A stretch of DNA of 64,000 nt from Bacteroidales bacterium (GTDB taxonomy: Bacteria; Bacteroidota; Bacteroidia; Bacteroidales; F082): assembly GCA_015709215.1 (NCBI GenBank), contig JACCQN010000013.1, forward strand, positions 1 through 64,000. Reading direction: 5' to 3'. The translations under genes were made by a program, and so were the position numbers. A model generated the notes under the pieces. That model was not told the DNA's origin and made no database searches. It saw nothing but the letters and a program-made list of their open reading frames with translations. Positions 8,325 to 17,114 of this stretch are shown here, in pieces (positions within the stretch are counted from its first letter, which is position 1; each line of letters starts with the position of its first letter).

Positions 8325-9335
8325 TTACTTATTTTCTTTCGGATTGTCTTTGCTTCCTCCACCTAGATGTTGATTAGAGGGATCCGAAATTGAATCACGC
8401 ATTTTTGTATCGGCCTGGATATTTTGGAACCTATAATAATCCATAATACCAAGATTACCTTTTTTAAAGGCATCAGCAATGGCTTGTGGGATAAGTGCTT
8501 CGGCCTGTATCACATTAGCACGTGCTTCCTGTGCTTTAGCGCGCATCTCTTGTTCCAGAGCCACAGCCATAGCACGTCGTTCCTCTGCCTTGGCCTGTGC
8601 AATATTTTTATCGGCATTGGCCTGATCCATCTGAAGCACAGCTCCGATATTCTTTCCAATATCGATATCAGCGATATCAATGGATAAAATTTCAAAAGCC
8701 GTACCAGAATCAAGACCTTTCTTAAGAACAACTTTTGAAATGGAATCCGGATTTTCAAGCACTTGTTTGTGCGAATCAGCTGAACCAATCGATGAAACGA
8801 TACCTTCGCCAACACGTGCAAGAATTGTTTCTTCACCTGCACCACCAACCAATTGCCGGATGTTAGCACGTACCGTAACCCTTGCTAAGGCAATCAGCTG
8901 GATTCCGTCTTTTGCAACGGCAGCAACTTTTTTCGTGTCAATAACTTTAGGATTCACTGACATTTGCACCGCTTCAAATACATCACGACCAGCCAGATCA
9001 ATAGCAGTGGCCGTTTTGAAGTTAAGGTCCATATTTGCCTTATCGGCAGAAATGAGCGAGTTCACAACTTTTTGCACCCGACCTCCTGCCAGAAAGTGAG
9101 CCTCCAGATCATCGCGTTCAAGCGGTATCCCAGCCTTTGTGGCAGCAATAAGGCTATTCACAATAATTGATGGCGGAACTTTACGCCAACGCATCAGAAT
9201 AAGCTGAAGCAATGAAATTCTAACTCCTGAAACCAAAGCGGTAAACCACAATCCCACAGGTATAAAATAAAACAAGAACCAAATCAGGAACAGTGCTCCC
9301 AAACCTATGGCGATCAGAATATACAGGTCATTCAT
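8325..9335 (-). CDS. floA: Flotillin-like protein FloA (SPFH/PHB membrane protein)
   Basis: 336 residues. An N-terminal hydrophobic hairpin (about 3-45) anchors the protein in the inner membrane, followed by the SPFH-type core and an alanine/glutamate/arginine-rich coiled coil (about 235-290; [30 protein letters not shown] in part), then a charged tail. This is the FloA/YqfA architecture that forms oligomers in ordered membrane patches in bacteria. Its neighbour two bases upstream is a short NfeD, the conserved FloA partner. clpS heads the same tight gene set. Terminated by the hairpin before relA. Confidence 0.93.
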   Translation of the reverse strand: MNDLYILIAIGLGALFLIWFLFYFIPVGLWFTALVSGVRISLLQLILMRWRKVPPSIIVNSLIAATKAGIPLERDDLEAHFLAGGRVQKVVNSLISADKANMDLNFKTATAIDLAGRDVFEAVQMSVNPKVIDTKKVAAVAKDGIQLIALARVTVRANIRQLVGGAGEETILARVGEGIVSSIGSADSHKQVLENPDSISKVVLKKGLDSGTAFEILSIDIADIDIGKNIGAVLQMDQANADKNIAQAKAEERRAMAVALEQEMRAKAQEARANVIQAEALIPQAIADAFKKGNLGIMDYYRFQNIQADTKMRDSISDPSNQHLGGGSKDNPKENK

Positions 9336-9337
9336 AA

Positions 9338-9808
9338 TTAATTGTTTTTTATGTGTTTAACAAAGATTTTATTATGTTCTACTTTTAGTACTTCGATAGG
9401 CTCATCCTCGTTGATAAATTCTGAACGAGCATGAACTTCGTAAAATTCATTATTGATTAAGGCTTTTCCTGCAGGGGTACAACGACTTACTGTTGTTCCC
9501 TGATCACCAGGCTTGATGCCGGATTCATCGAAAAGATTAACCCTGCTGTCCACCTTTTTCTTTAGCATCAAACGATTCCAGGTATTAGAGCGTAGTGCGA
9601 GTGCTAAAATTGAGAGATTTAATATTATTGTTCCGGCCAGAACATAGTGCCCTTGAGTTGATCCGAGCCTTGAATAACTGAGAAAAACCGCCACTGCCAT
9701 AAGTGCAAAACCTAAAATTCCGGCTACGCCCATACCTGGAATAACAAGTATTTCAAGCAAGATCATCAGCAGACCAACCAGAATAAGACTAATAATTATT
9801 GTCCACAT
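9338..9808 (-). CDS. Short NfeD-family membrane protein, FloA partner
   Basis: 156 residues: three or four transmembrane helices (about 2-75), then a soluble C-terminal OB-fold domain (about 90-155) ending near [17 protein letters not shown]-type strands. This is the protease-free short form of NfeD, usually encoded next to a flotillin and thought to help assemble or regulate it. Only two bases separate it from floA downstream and from clpS upstream, so translation is likely coupled. A second, long NfeD with a protease domain occurs at 60705. Confidence 0.88.
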   Translation of the reverse strand: MWTIIISLILVGLLMILLEILVIPGMGVAGILGFALMAVAVFLSYSRLGSTQGHYVLAGTIILNLSILALALRSNTWNRLMLKKKVDSRVNLFDESGIKPGDQGTTVSRCTPAGKALINNEFYEVHARSEFINEDEPIEVLKVEHNKIFVKHIKNN

Positions 9809-9810
9809 AC

Positions 9811-10083
9811 TTATTCAATACTAACGGTGAGTTTCCTGTTTATAAGCTCAGCCTTATATGGCCGCAGCTCTTCATCCGAACCTGACTTCACAGCACATTT
9901 GCCTTTGAAATGAGCAATCCATGCACAAGTTTCAGCCTGTTCAAAAGTGTGATCACAAACTTCCACAAGGCTTTCGATCACATAATCGAATGAATTCACT
10001 TCATCGTTAAATAAAATTAAATTTTTACCTTGATCTTCAAGGACTTTATCTTCCGGAAATAACGATGTTTTCTCTTTTGTCAT
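9811..10083 (-). CDS. clpS: ATP-dependent Clp protease adaptor ClpS
   Basis: 90 residues. The core LILFNDEVNSFDYVIESL and the following helices AETCAWIAHFKGKCAVKSG match the ClpS fold, which delivers N-degron substrates to ClpA-type unfoldases in the cytoplasm. Asn26-Asp27 form the conserved N-degron pocket edge. Unusually it is first in an operon with nfeD and floA rather than next to clpA, although this may be the normal arrangement in the phylum. A TAnnTTTG box lies 33 bases upstream. Confidence 0.93.
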   Translation of the reverse strand: MTKEKTSLFPEDKVLEDQGKNLILFNDEVNSFDYVIESLVEVCDHTFEQAETCAWIAHFKGKCAVKSGSDEELRPYKAELINRKLTVSIE

Positions 10084-10115
10084 AAACTTAAGAAAGGTTT
10101 ATCGCAATAAAGGTA

Positions 10116-10123
10116 CAAATATA
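10116..10123 (-). promoter_or_regulatory. Putative -7 box of the clpS-nfeD-floA promoter
   Basis: Minus-strand TATATTTG fits TAnnTTTG and lies 33 bases before the clpS ATG, in the 158-base gap between divergent clpS and the Nudix gene. On the other strand TAATTTAG (10230-10237), one mismatch, may serve the Nudix gene. Confidence 0.45.
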
Positions 10124-10241
10124 TCTTTTCTAAACTTAGATCAATCGTTAATTTCTATTAATTCGCTTTTAAAATTTATTGCTGTTAGTTAGTTTATCAA
10201 TGAAATAGTTCCATCTGCCAACAAAAAACTAATTTAGCCCT

Positions 10242-10892
10242 ATGAATCCACAGTTACCAAAATTAACAGATTTGATTTCAGAGCTAAAGATCAAAATGTT
10301 ACAAAATTTGCCCGGACATCAGGCACACCTTAGGATGGAGCCTATTACCAGAAAAGCCTTCCTTAACTTGCAGCATCCCACCCCTCCCAGGCAAAGCGCT
10401 GTTTTGATTGTACTTTTTGAGGAAGACGGGAAAATAAAAACTACATTTATTAAAAGAAATATTTATGATGGTGTTCACAGTGGCCAGATTGCATTTCCGG
10501 GAGGAAGATACGAAGAATACGATAATAATTTGATAAATACCGCCTTACGTGAAACAGAAGAAGAAGTAGGGATTCCAAGAGAAGATGTAAAAGTGCTTGG
10601 GTCACTCTCGAAAATTTACATTCCTCCTAGTAATTTTGATGTACTTCCGGTTGTAGGCTATACCAATAAAGTACCAAAGCTTGTTATTGATCCAAAGGAA
10701 GTTTCAGAAGCTTTTTTTGTTGAGCTTGAAGCATTGGTATCACCAGGCAGTCTTGGACAAAATAACGTAACTCTAAAAGATGGCAAGCAAGCTTCAATTC
10801 CCTGCTATCAGGTTTCAGGTTATACTATTTGGGGAGCTACTGCAATGATTATGAGCGAGTTCAATGAGATAATCTCCCCCATAAGACAATAA
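10242..10892 (+). CDS. Nudix hydrolase, CoA-diphosphatase (NudL)-like
   Basis: 216 residues. The Nudix helix reads FPGGRYEEYDNNLINTALRE then TEEEVGI (about residues 84-110), with the RExxEE metal-binding glutamates. The spacing GGRxExxDxxxxxTALRE is the form seen in coenzyme A diphosphatases (NudL/NUDT7-like) and not that of MutT, so it probably splits CoA or acyl-CoA into 3',5'-ADP and phosphopantetheine. Residue-level substrate assignment is by family resemblance. It converges with osmC; only nine bases separate the two stops. Confidence 0.85.
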   Translation: MNPQLPKLTDLISELKIKMLQNLPGHQAHLRMEPITRKAFLNLQHPTPPRQSAVLIVLFEEDGKIKTTFIKRNIYDGVHSGQIAFPGGRYEEYDNNLINTALRETEEEVGIPREDVKVLGSLSKIYIPPSNFDVLPVVGYTNKVPKLVIDPKEVSEAFFVELEALVSPGSLGQNNVTLKDGKQASIPCYQVSGYTIWGATAMIMSEFNEIISPIRQ

Positions 10893-10901
10893 AATTTAGC
10901 T

Positions 10902-11318
10902 TTAAGCTTCTATAATTTCTATTTCGTGTGTGAGTTCAGCACCCTTGCGCAAAAGTTCACTTACACCACAATAGCGGTCTTGTGACAGATTGACAGCTTT
11001 GTCAATTTTAACCTGATCCAAATCTTTACCTTTAAAAATATATTTGATGTGGATTTTGTGGTAATATTTAGGATGTTCTTCCGTGAGTTCGCCACTTACC
11101 TCAATATTAAAATAATCAGGCTCAACCCGCATTTTCTTTAAGATTGAAATTACATCCATTCCTGTGCATCCTCCCAAAGAGGCCAAGGTTAATGGCTTTG
11201 GGCGAGGGCCTTTATTCTGACCACCAACTTTTTCATCAGCATCGATAGTTAATTTAAACCCATTTAGTTCTACTTCAAAGGCCATTTCACCTGACCAGTT
11301 TACAGACACTTTACTCAT
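10902..11318 (-). CDS. OsmC/Ohr-family protein
   Basis: 138 residues with the two OsmC-family cysteines in GGCTGMDVISILKKM (about 52) and DRYCGVSELLRKGAEL (about 116). Members reduce organic hydroperoxides using these cysteines; the short YhfA/OsmC-like forms have less certain substrates. It begins 12 bases after the stop of the DUF5074-like gene, so it probably sits at the tail of the cobalamin operon, although a direct link with vitamin B12 is not evident. Confidence 0.87.
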   Translation of the reverse strand: MSKVSVNWSGEMAFEVELNGFKLTIDADEKVGGQNKGPRPKPLTLASLGGCTGMDVISILKKMRVEPDYFNIEVSGELTEEHPKYYHKIHIKYIFKGKDLDQVKIDKAVNLSQDRYCGVSELLRKGAELTHEIEIIEA

Positions 11319-11330
11319 ATAATTTTTGTT

Positions 11331-12389
11331 TTAATTAATAAATCCGATAAATCCCGGAATAATTCCTGCCTGGGCAGAATCAATAAGCATGCCATCTGAG
11401 GCAAAGCGAAACACCCATCCGTTTTGAACATAATTTCCTGCGTCGGTTACAATAATTGTTTGATCTTCCGGATGCACAGCAAGCGTAAAAAAGTTTCGTC
11501 CTGATGCATTAATCTTTGGGTCTGAGGGCAATTGCTCTTCATCAATGTGCATTGCATAAACATCTCCATTCAAAAAATACAACTGATCGCCTGATTTATT
11601 GATGCGTAATTGTTCCGGAGAACTTTGCAATACGGGAAAATTAAAACGCTTTTCGATGGTACGGCTGGCAGGATCAATTCTAATTAAAGCAGGAATTTCT
11701 TCATTCATAAAGCCACCACTGCACAGCACCCAGAGTTTTTTATGCTTATCTACAACTAGGCTATTAGGCTCTTTAGCAACCACAATACTGTCAACCAATT
11801 TATCATGGATGGCGTCAATAACCTGTACTGTGTTATTGGTGCTGGTTTGATTGTACGAAGACCAGTTTGTTGCAAACACTTCATAATCAACCATTGCCAT
11901 TGCCTCTGTTGTTTTTCCGGTTTCTATAACACCCAAAGGCTGCATATTCATCGGATTAAAAACCATCAGTCCCTTGAGTTGAAAATCTGAGATATAAGCT
12001 TTGTCAGCATCAATGATCTGAATGAACCGTGGAGATTGAAGCTCTGCAAGTTTTCTTTTGAATAATCCTGTTTTAGAATCGATTACATAAATGTAAGCTG
12101 AATTATTAACAACGATATAGGCCTCATCGCGCCATAAGGTAATACTTTGTGCCACATCTCCCAAAGGAGCATTATTTAACTTAAAAAAAATATTATTGAT
12201 CATTTTGGCCGAGTCTTCACTAAAAAACGATAGCGACGCATTTCCAGAAGTGAAATTACCCTGATTCAGTACATAAAAACCATTTCCTAATTGACCAGGT
12301 GGAAGCGGATCGGGTGTATCATTATCAAGTTTTGTGCATGCACTGGTGATAAGAACAATGGTTAGGATATAATAAATAAACTTCTTCAT
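11331..12389 (-). CDS. YncE/DUF5074-like beta-propeller lipoprotein in a B12 operon (BtuG-like)
   Basis: 352 residues. The N-terminus ends in the lipobox ITSAC (Cys18), then acidic residues (TKLDNDTPD), a pattern compatible with surface export of lipoproteins in this phylum. The rest is a set of about 40-50-residue beta units with YVIDSKTG-, VQVIDAIHD- and LWVLCSGG-type strands, as in YncE/DUF5074 beta-propellers. It lies six bases after a BtuB-like receptor in a cobalamin-riboswitch operon. BtuG of Bacteroides, a surface B12-binding propeller, has this context, so a B12-capture role is the best inference; it was not tested by alignment. Confidence 0.78.
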   Translation of the reverse strand: MKKFIYYILTIVLITSACTKLDNDTPDPLPPGQLGNGFYVLNQGNFTSGNASLSFFSEDSAKMINNIFFKLNNAPLGDVAQSITLWRDEAYIVVNNSAYIYVIDSKTGLFKRKLAELQSPRFIQIIDADKAYISDFQLKGLMVFNPMNMQPLGVIETGKTTEAMAMVDYEVFATNWSSYNQTSTNNTVQVIDAIHDKLVDSIVVAKEPNSLVVDKHKKLWVLCSGGFMNEEIPALIRIDPASRTIEKRFNFPVLQSSPEQLRINKSGDQLYFLNGDVYAMHIDEEQLPSDPKINASGRNFFTLAVHPEDQTIIVTDAGNYVQNGWVFRFASDGMLIDSAQAGIIPGFIGFIN

Positions 12390-12394
12390 CTTAA

Positions 12395-14344
12395 TTATTT
12401 CTTTTTGAATTGATAGCTTAATGCAATTGTAAAATTACGACCTGGCATAGCACGCCAACGAATGGCCTGATAGTTTTTGTCAAAGATATTATTTAATTGA
12501 AAATCAGCTGAAAAATTCTTCCAGGTCCTGCTCAACGAAAGGTGATGCAAGGTGTAGGCAGGTAAAGCAAAGCCATAGAATTCATTTTCGTTAAGACTCG
12601 TATTTCTTTTCCCTGTAAAAACAACAGTGTAGGAGAAAAACCACTGATTCCAATAGAGACGATAAGCTGCATTAGCCTGATGCTTAGGAATATAAATAAG
12701 CTGTCGCCCCTGTGTGTTTTCAATTTGTGCCAACGGGCTTTCATCAGTAGTACGAGTAAAAGTATAATTTATTTGCAGATTATGCTTTAGTTTACCCTGT
12801 TTATATTTGCTCTTGAAAAACAACTCAGCACCTCTGGCAAACACTTTTGAAATGTTTTCGGGCACCCAATACCTATTTTCTGTTGGACGCCACTGAATCC
12901 AATCTTCAACATGAGATGCATACAAACCAGCAGAAACCGATATGGCATAATTTTCCTGTTTTAGCTTATACTGAAGCAAAAAATCGGATTGTAAAGCCTT
13001 TTCGGCCAATAGATTAGGATTACCTCCCGGATACCAGTATAAATCATTTAAGCTTGGAGCATTATAATTACGACTCAGCCCGACCGAGTAGTGCCAACGT
13101 TTAGTACCCGGGATATTGGCCGTAAAATGTGCAAAAGGTGAAAGCACCATCAATTTACCATCCAGATCATCCTGATGTGCACCAAATTCGAGTAAATGGC
13201 CTTTTTCATCCTGATAAATCATTTTAACCCTCAAGGCATACTGGTCACGTTGTTTTTTATTTTCGTAGGAGGTGGAAAAAGCAGCTTGTCTGCTGATTAT
13301 ATTAGTGGCATTAAGCTCCCAATTTGTCCCAAATGTCTGCGTAAAATTAATTTCCTGCTGCCAAAAATGAAGGTTGTTTTTACTGTCTATCTGACTAACC
13401 GTTTCATAACTCCCGTAATTTGAAGTTGTTCGAATAAAATAATGTTGATATTCAGCAAAATAAGACGATTTAAGTTCCAAACTGGCTTTTGACCAGAAAT
13501 ATTTATAAGATAAAATATTACGGTGAAAACGATCATCCTGACGCTCTTCCGGATTTCCGCCACGCTCAAGATTAGTCATAATTGGTGGCAAGTTTCTGTT
13601 GTTCCATTGACTCCAGCTGATAAAACTTAGCAAACTCCTTCTTTTTTGCCAATGAATTTCTTGTAAAAATCCTCTGTCGAGAAAATCAGCCTTTTCTTGT
13701 TTCATTTTTTGGGCAGGGATTGGAGCTGTATTAAGGTATTCAAAATCATTTTGGCTTGAAGCACGAAAAATTCGAGACCTTAAATGAAGGTTTTTCAACG
13801 ACAAGGATATGTCGGCATAAGTGCCATAGCTGTTAAAACTCCCAACTGCTTGCTTCAATTCAATCTGAAATCCCTGATTAAAAGCAGATTGATTATTGAG
13901 CATCACCAATCCTCCAAGTCCGCCATGCAGGCTTGCTGACTGAGCACCGCGGGCCAACTGAGCTTCATCAACGAAGAAAACCGGAAGCCTGTTAAAATCA
14001 ACCTGGCCGTTGTTGGGTGCGTTTATCGGAACTCCATTCCATAATACTTTGGTATGGCTTGCTGTTGTCCCTCTGAAAGAGGCAGTTGCCAGTGAACCTG
14101 GGCCATAATCCTTTATAAATATTCCACTGTTTTGTTGCAATAAATCCGCCACCGTATTTAAGCTTTTAGCCTGCAACACAGTCTTATCTATTTTCTGAAT
14201 CAAGGCCTTTTCATGTAACTGTTCAGTTGAAGCAAATATCTCAACTTGCTGAAGCAAAAGAGTATCAGATATCTGCGCCTCACTTACAACTGAAAATATC
14301 ATTAGTTGCAAAAAGAGTAAAATATGCCTGTATGCAAGGCTCAT
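12395..14344 (-). CDS. btuB: TonB-dependent outer-membrane receptor, probable cobalamin transporter BtuB
   Basis: 649 residues: signal peptide (to about 23), plug domain (about 35-145; TVADLLQQNSGIFIKDYGPG, SFRGTTASHTKVLWNGVPIN) and a 22-strand barrel ending in ...SYQFKKK. The plug motifs and length match BtuB-type receptors rather than the large SusC type, and there is no N-terminal carboxypeptidase-like domain. The gene overlaps the preceding T9SS gene by four bases (ATGA), and the whole operon begins with a cobalamin riboswitch, which is strong support for B12 or another corrinoid as substrate. Confidence 0.9.
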   Translation of the reverse strand: MSLAYRHILLFLQLMIFSVVSEAQISDTLLLQQVEIFASTEQLHEKALIQKIDKTVLQAKSLNTVADLLQQNSGIFIKDYGPGSLATASFRGTTASHTKVLWNGVPINAPNNGQVDFNRLPVFFVDEAQLARGAQSASLHGGLGGLVMLNNQSAFNQGFQIELKQAVGSFNSYGTYADISLSLKNLHLRSRIFRASSQNDFEYLNTAPIPAQKMKQEKADFLDRGFLQEIHWQKRRSLLSFISWSQWNNRNLPPIMTNLERGGNPEERQDDRFHRNILSYKYFWSKASLELKSSYFAEYQHYFIRTTSNYGSYETVSQIDSKNNLHFWQQEINFTQTFGTNWELNATNIISRQAAFSTSYENKKQRDQYALRVKMIYQDEKGHLLEFGAHQDDLDGKLMVLSPFAHFTANIPGTKRWHYSVGLSRNYNAPSLNDLYWYPGGNPNLLAEKALQSDFLLQYKLKQENYAISVSAGLYASHVEDWIQWRPTENRYWVPENISKVFARGAELFFKSKYKQGKLKHNLQINYTFTRTTDESPLAQIENTQGRQLIYIPKHQANAAYRLYWNQWFFSYTVVFTGKRNTSLNENEFYGFALPAYTLHHLSLSRTWKNFSADFQLNNIFDKNYQAIRWRAMPGRNFTIALSYQFKKK

Positions 14345-15369
14345 TGCTTAATTACTTTTTGTTGATATAAATTGTTGTTAACACTAACACTAATGACATA
14401 TAAACCTGTATTCCAGATTGTTGCGTCAATATAATTCTCACAAAAAACGAGTTGTTGCTCGGTCATCAAAACTCCTTGTTGATTATATATCCGCACAACA
14501 GAAGCTGCTTCGCATTTTATGTAAAAGCCATTTTTGAAAGGATTAGGCCAAAATGAAAACTTCTCAGCCGATGTTACGTCAATGCCCAAATTTGAAGCAT
14601 CATGTATCACTCCAACCGCATCCAAATCAAAACCTGAAGAAGGAAAAGGCGTAGGCCAAGGATCATTGATAAGTCGTCCCATTGCATCTAAACTACCCAA
14701 ATCTGAATCCAAAACGCCAACTACATCCTTAATTTTTATGTGTGTAACCGAATTCTTGTCTAAAAACGTGTTATCGGGAAGACTATCCAAATCAAAAGGT
14801 ACGCCATAAGGTGCGCGATATTTACCTGCCAACTGATGAATTTTTCGTGCATCCAGGGTTCCAAAAGTGCCAATTTGTTCGGTCGTATCAGTAAGCGATT
14901 GTGCGGGAAAGACAAAAAAGTTTTGACCATCACTGCTCACTGCAACGTGAGCAAGTTCAAGAAACTGTTCATCAAAAGCATTCTCAAATATCACAAAGTC
15001 AGCCCCGGGTCCATTAAATAATGGAAGATCAAATTGTAGCACAGCAGAGCCGCCATCACCTAAACTTACCACTAATCCATCAGCTTTTCCGGTTGCATCA
15101 ACTTCATTGCCGTAGCTGGCGTATCCGTATGAAACATCATCGATTTGCTGAAAGCCGCGCTGAACAAGCACATGGCTTGCCCAATTGATGATGGCATTAC
15201 TGTCGGCATGTATTGCATCTGATCCAGCTTGTCCGGCAGGAGGAGCAAACTGCCCATAAGCCAAAAATGGAAAGCTGATAGCTGTTATTAAAAGGTGAAA
15301 AATAAAACCTCTATTCGTCAATTTCGACAAATCAAATAAACCGAAATACCTGGCTTTCGAAGGAATCAT
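14341..15369 (-). CDS. T9SS-exported protein of the cobalamin operon, function unknown
   Basis: 342 residues. A signal peptide follows a longer basic N-terminus (hydrophobic core about 23-38, cleavage near AYG-QF). The middle part is beta-rich with conserved-looking blocks LGDGGSAVLQFD, GADFVIFENAFDE and HVAVSSDGQNFFVF. The last 75 residues are a type A T9SS sorting domain: FWPNPF, then RIYNQQG, then GLYVISV and the basic end KVIKQ. It should therefore be carried across the outer membrane and attached to the surface or released. Position directly before btuB and under the B12 riboswitch suggests corrinoid capture. No catalytic motif was recognised. Confidence 0.75.
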   Translation of the reverse strand: MIPSKARYFGLFDLSKLTNRGFIFHLLITAISFPFLAYGQFAPPAGQAGSDAIHADSNAIINWASHVLVQRGFQQIDDVSYGYASYGNEVDATGKADGLVVSLGDGGSAVLQFDLPLFNGPGADFVIFENAFDEQFLELAHVAVSSDGQNFFVFPAQSLTDTTEQIGTFGTLDARKIHQLAGKYRAPYGVPFDLDSLPDNTFLDKNSVTHIKIKDVVGVLDSDLGSLDAMGRLINDPWPTPFPSSGFDLDAVGVIHDASNLGIDVTSAEKFSFWPNPFKNGFYIKCEAASVVRIYNQQGVLMTEQQLVFCENYIDATIWNTGLYVISVSVNNNLYQQKVIKQ

Positions 15370-15371
15370 GG

Positions 15372-16658
15372 CTATTTTCTCATTATCTTTTTATTCACCA
15401 ATTTACCATTATCCGTAACCAGACTAAGCAAATATAATCCGGGACTAAGCTCAGGAAGCAGCAAGACTTCAGAAGACACGCCCGCGGAATAATGTTCAAA
15501 AACAAGCTTTCCCGATAAAGTAAAAAGTTTGCAATAAGTCAGATTCTCTGTGGCAGGTAATTCAACATTTATCAAATCAGTGAACGGATTAGGAAATATA
15601 TTTACATCAACGTGATCCATGACAGCCAGGGATGTAATTTCCCCGATTACAACAGCCAAAGCCTCGGCAGAAATCCCTGCATCAAAATACCCTTTCTGGA
15701 TGCCATCCTTCCCATAAATAATGCCTTGCCCAAAAGAAAAATAATCAGTAGTGGTAGCATAAAACTGCTGATGTACACTATCAAAAACCATGTCAGCAAA
15801 ATAGATAAAATTAGCACTGCCCGGATCGGGGATAATTTGTGATGCTACCATTTCCATAGTACTTAAATCAATCAATCCCAAACCGTTATCAACAAACAAA
15901 TAAAGTTGATTACCTTCAAGATAAACAGCTTTCCCCAAAGCGTGATTAAAACTGTGATGCTCAACAGTTTGTGTTTGTGGATCAAAAACACTAAGCGTGC
16001 CTGTTGTTTCGCCATAAGCTGACTTATTAACACACAAGACTTTTTCGTCGTAAGCAAACAAATTATAAATCCCCTTTGCCGAGGTACCCAGATTAATTTC
16101 CTGAAGCAACTCAAAATCAATAGGATCAAGTAAAGCCAACGAACCTGTTAATGAACCATATGCACCCGGAACGGCAACATAAATCAAATCGTTTAAAACT
16201 AACATACCGGCTGTTTCTCCCGAGATATTGGTAACAGTTTGTTGCAGCTCAAGTGTATTACTATCAAAAACTCTTAGGAAATCAGAAGTTTCAGGATATT
16301 GAACCGTCATCAAAAGATTATCCTGATACTGCAATAAAAGATTGGCTCCTGAAACTCCTACGGAAGCTACTTTTTGATTTGTTGAACGATCAATTTTAAC
16401 CACTGAGTCAGTAGCCGTAACGTACAGGTAATCACCAGAACTAATCAAATCCTGAACTGACTGGGTAAAAATATTGCTAACAACTCCATTCTCCTGCAGA
16501 AGCGGATCATAAAATGAAATTTCGACAAAATCATTTGGATCAGAAAAGGCCCCGCCTGAAGCGATAAACAATTGCGATTGATGCTGCGCCAACAGCAAAT
16601 CAGGAAAGATAAGAGCCAACACCAGGAAGGCTGTAGTGAAAATACTATTTTTTAACAT
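15372..16658 (-). CDS. T9SS-exported beta-propeller protein, first gene of the cobalamin operon
   Basis: 428 residues: signal peptide (MLKNSIFTTAFLVLALIF, cleavage near LLA-QH), then YncE-like repeated strands (YVTATDSVVKIDRSTNQ, LLVFDSNT-like, SVFDPQTQT, GLIDLSTMEM) consistent with a seven-bladed propeller, and a T9SS type A C-terminal domain (FPNPFTD, LFTLSGKLV, GLYLLSL, ending KKIMRK). This resembles the lipid-anchored propeller at 11331 but uses T9SS attachment. First gene after the riboswitch, two bases before the next gene. Likely a surface corrinoid-binding protein; binding is inferred from context. Confidence 0.78.
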   Translation of the reverse strand: MLKNSIFTTAFLVLALIFPDLLLAQHQSQLFIASGGAFSDPNDFVEISFYDPLLQENGVVSNIFTQSVQDLISSGDYLYVTATDSVVKIDRSTNQKVASVGVSGANLLLQYQDNLLMTVQYPETSDFLRVFDSNTLELQQTVTNISGETAGMLVLNDLIYVAVPGAYGSLTGSLALLDPIDFELLQEINLGTSAKGIYNLFAYDEKVLCVNKSAYGETTGTLSVFDPQTQTVEHHSFNHALGKAVYLEGNQLYLFVDNGLGLIDLSTMEMVASQIIPDPGSANFIYFADMVFDSVHQQFYATTTDYFSFGQGIIYGKDGIQKGYFDAGISAEALAVVIGEITSLAVMDHVDVNIFPNPFTDLINVELPATENLTYCKLFTLSGKLVFEHYSAGVSSEVLLLPELSPGLYLLSLVTDNGKLVNKKIMRK

Positions 16659-16771
16659 ACTATGAGTTTTAAGGTTAATAACTATTACCTCAAAACCATC
16701 AGGAGAAAATGTGTCGAAACGACGTGAAACGCTGTCGACAAGCTTTTATCCCGAAAGCTTTGCAAAACATT

Positions 16772-16950
16772 GAAAATGGCAGGTCTTCTGACTTACTCCT
16801 TCCTGCGATGCCTTCCCATTCCTAAATACGGAACAGTGGCTTGAGGTTATCGCATGATACAAAAGAGCTTACAGCAGCGGGAACTGTCCAGGATTTTCAC
16901 CTGATTCCCTTTTAAGTTCCAGGCTTTGCGAGAGCTTCGAACACCATATT
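16772..16950 (-). ncRNA. Cobalamin riboswitch
   Basis: The minus-strand leader of the operon carries the hallmarks of the adenosylcobalamin-type aptamer in order: GGGAATCAGGTGAAAATCC, then GGACAGTTCCCGCTGCTGTAA, the B12-box element GCCACTG, and the 3' motif GTCAGAAGACCTGCC (complement 16778-16792). AATATGG at the 5' end can pair with CCATTTT at the 3' end to close P1. Between the aptamer and the first ATG (16658) lie about 110 bases with a possible TGTCGA/TCGACA hairpin near 16720-16745 that could be the expression platform; no strong U-tract follows, so translational control is more likely than termination. Confidence 0.95.
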
Positions 16951-16956
16951 CTTTGG

Positions 16957-16982
16957 CAAAAGTAATAAAGTTTGGTGGTCAA
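16957..16982 (-). promoter_or_regulatory. Promoter of the cobalamin operon
   Basis: Minus-strand TACTTTTG (16957-16964) fits TAnnTTTG. A TTG (16980-16982) lies 15 bases upstream, somewhat short of the usual spacing. The predicted transcription start, about seven bases downstream, falls at about 16950, exactly where the riboswitch P1 helix begins. Confidence 0.55.
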
Positions 16983-17114
16983 CACTAAAAAATCTAAGTA
17001 TTAATTGTTAAGTTATAAACAGCAAATTGTTGATCAACTTTAAAGGTAGATCAAAACTAAAGCTTTGAAAGTATTGATTTTTTTATACTTTTACGCCGTA
17101 AAATAGTGAAGAGT

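Noticed and set aside
8510-9099. Several frames of 87-139 codons on both strands within floA
   Set aside because: They lie entirely inside floA, whose product matches a known family along its whole length.
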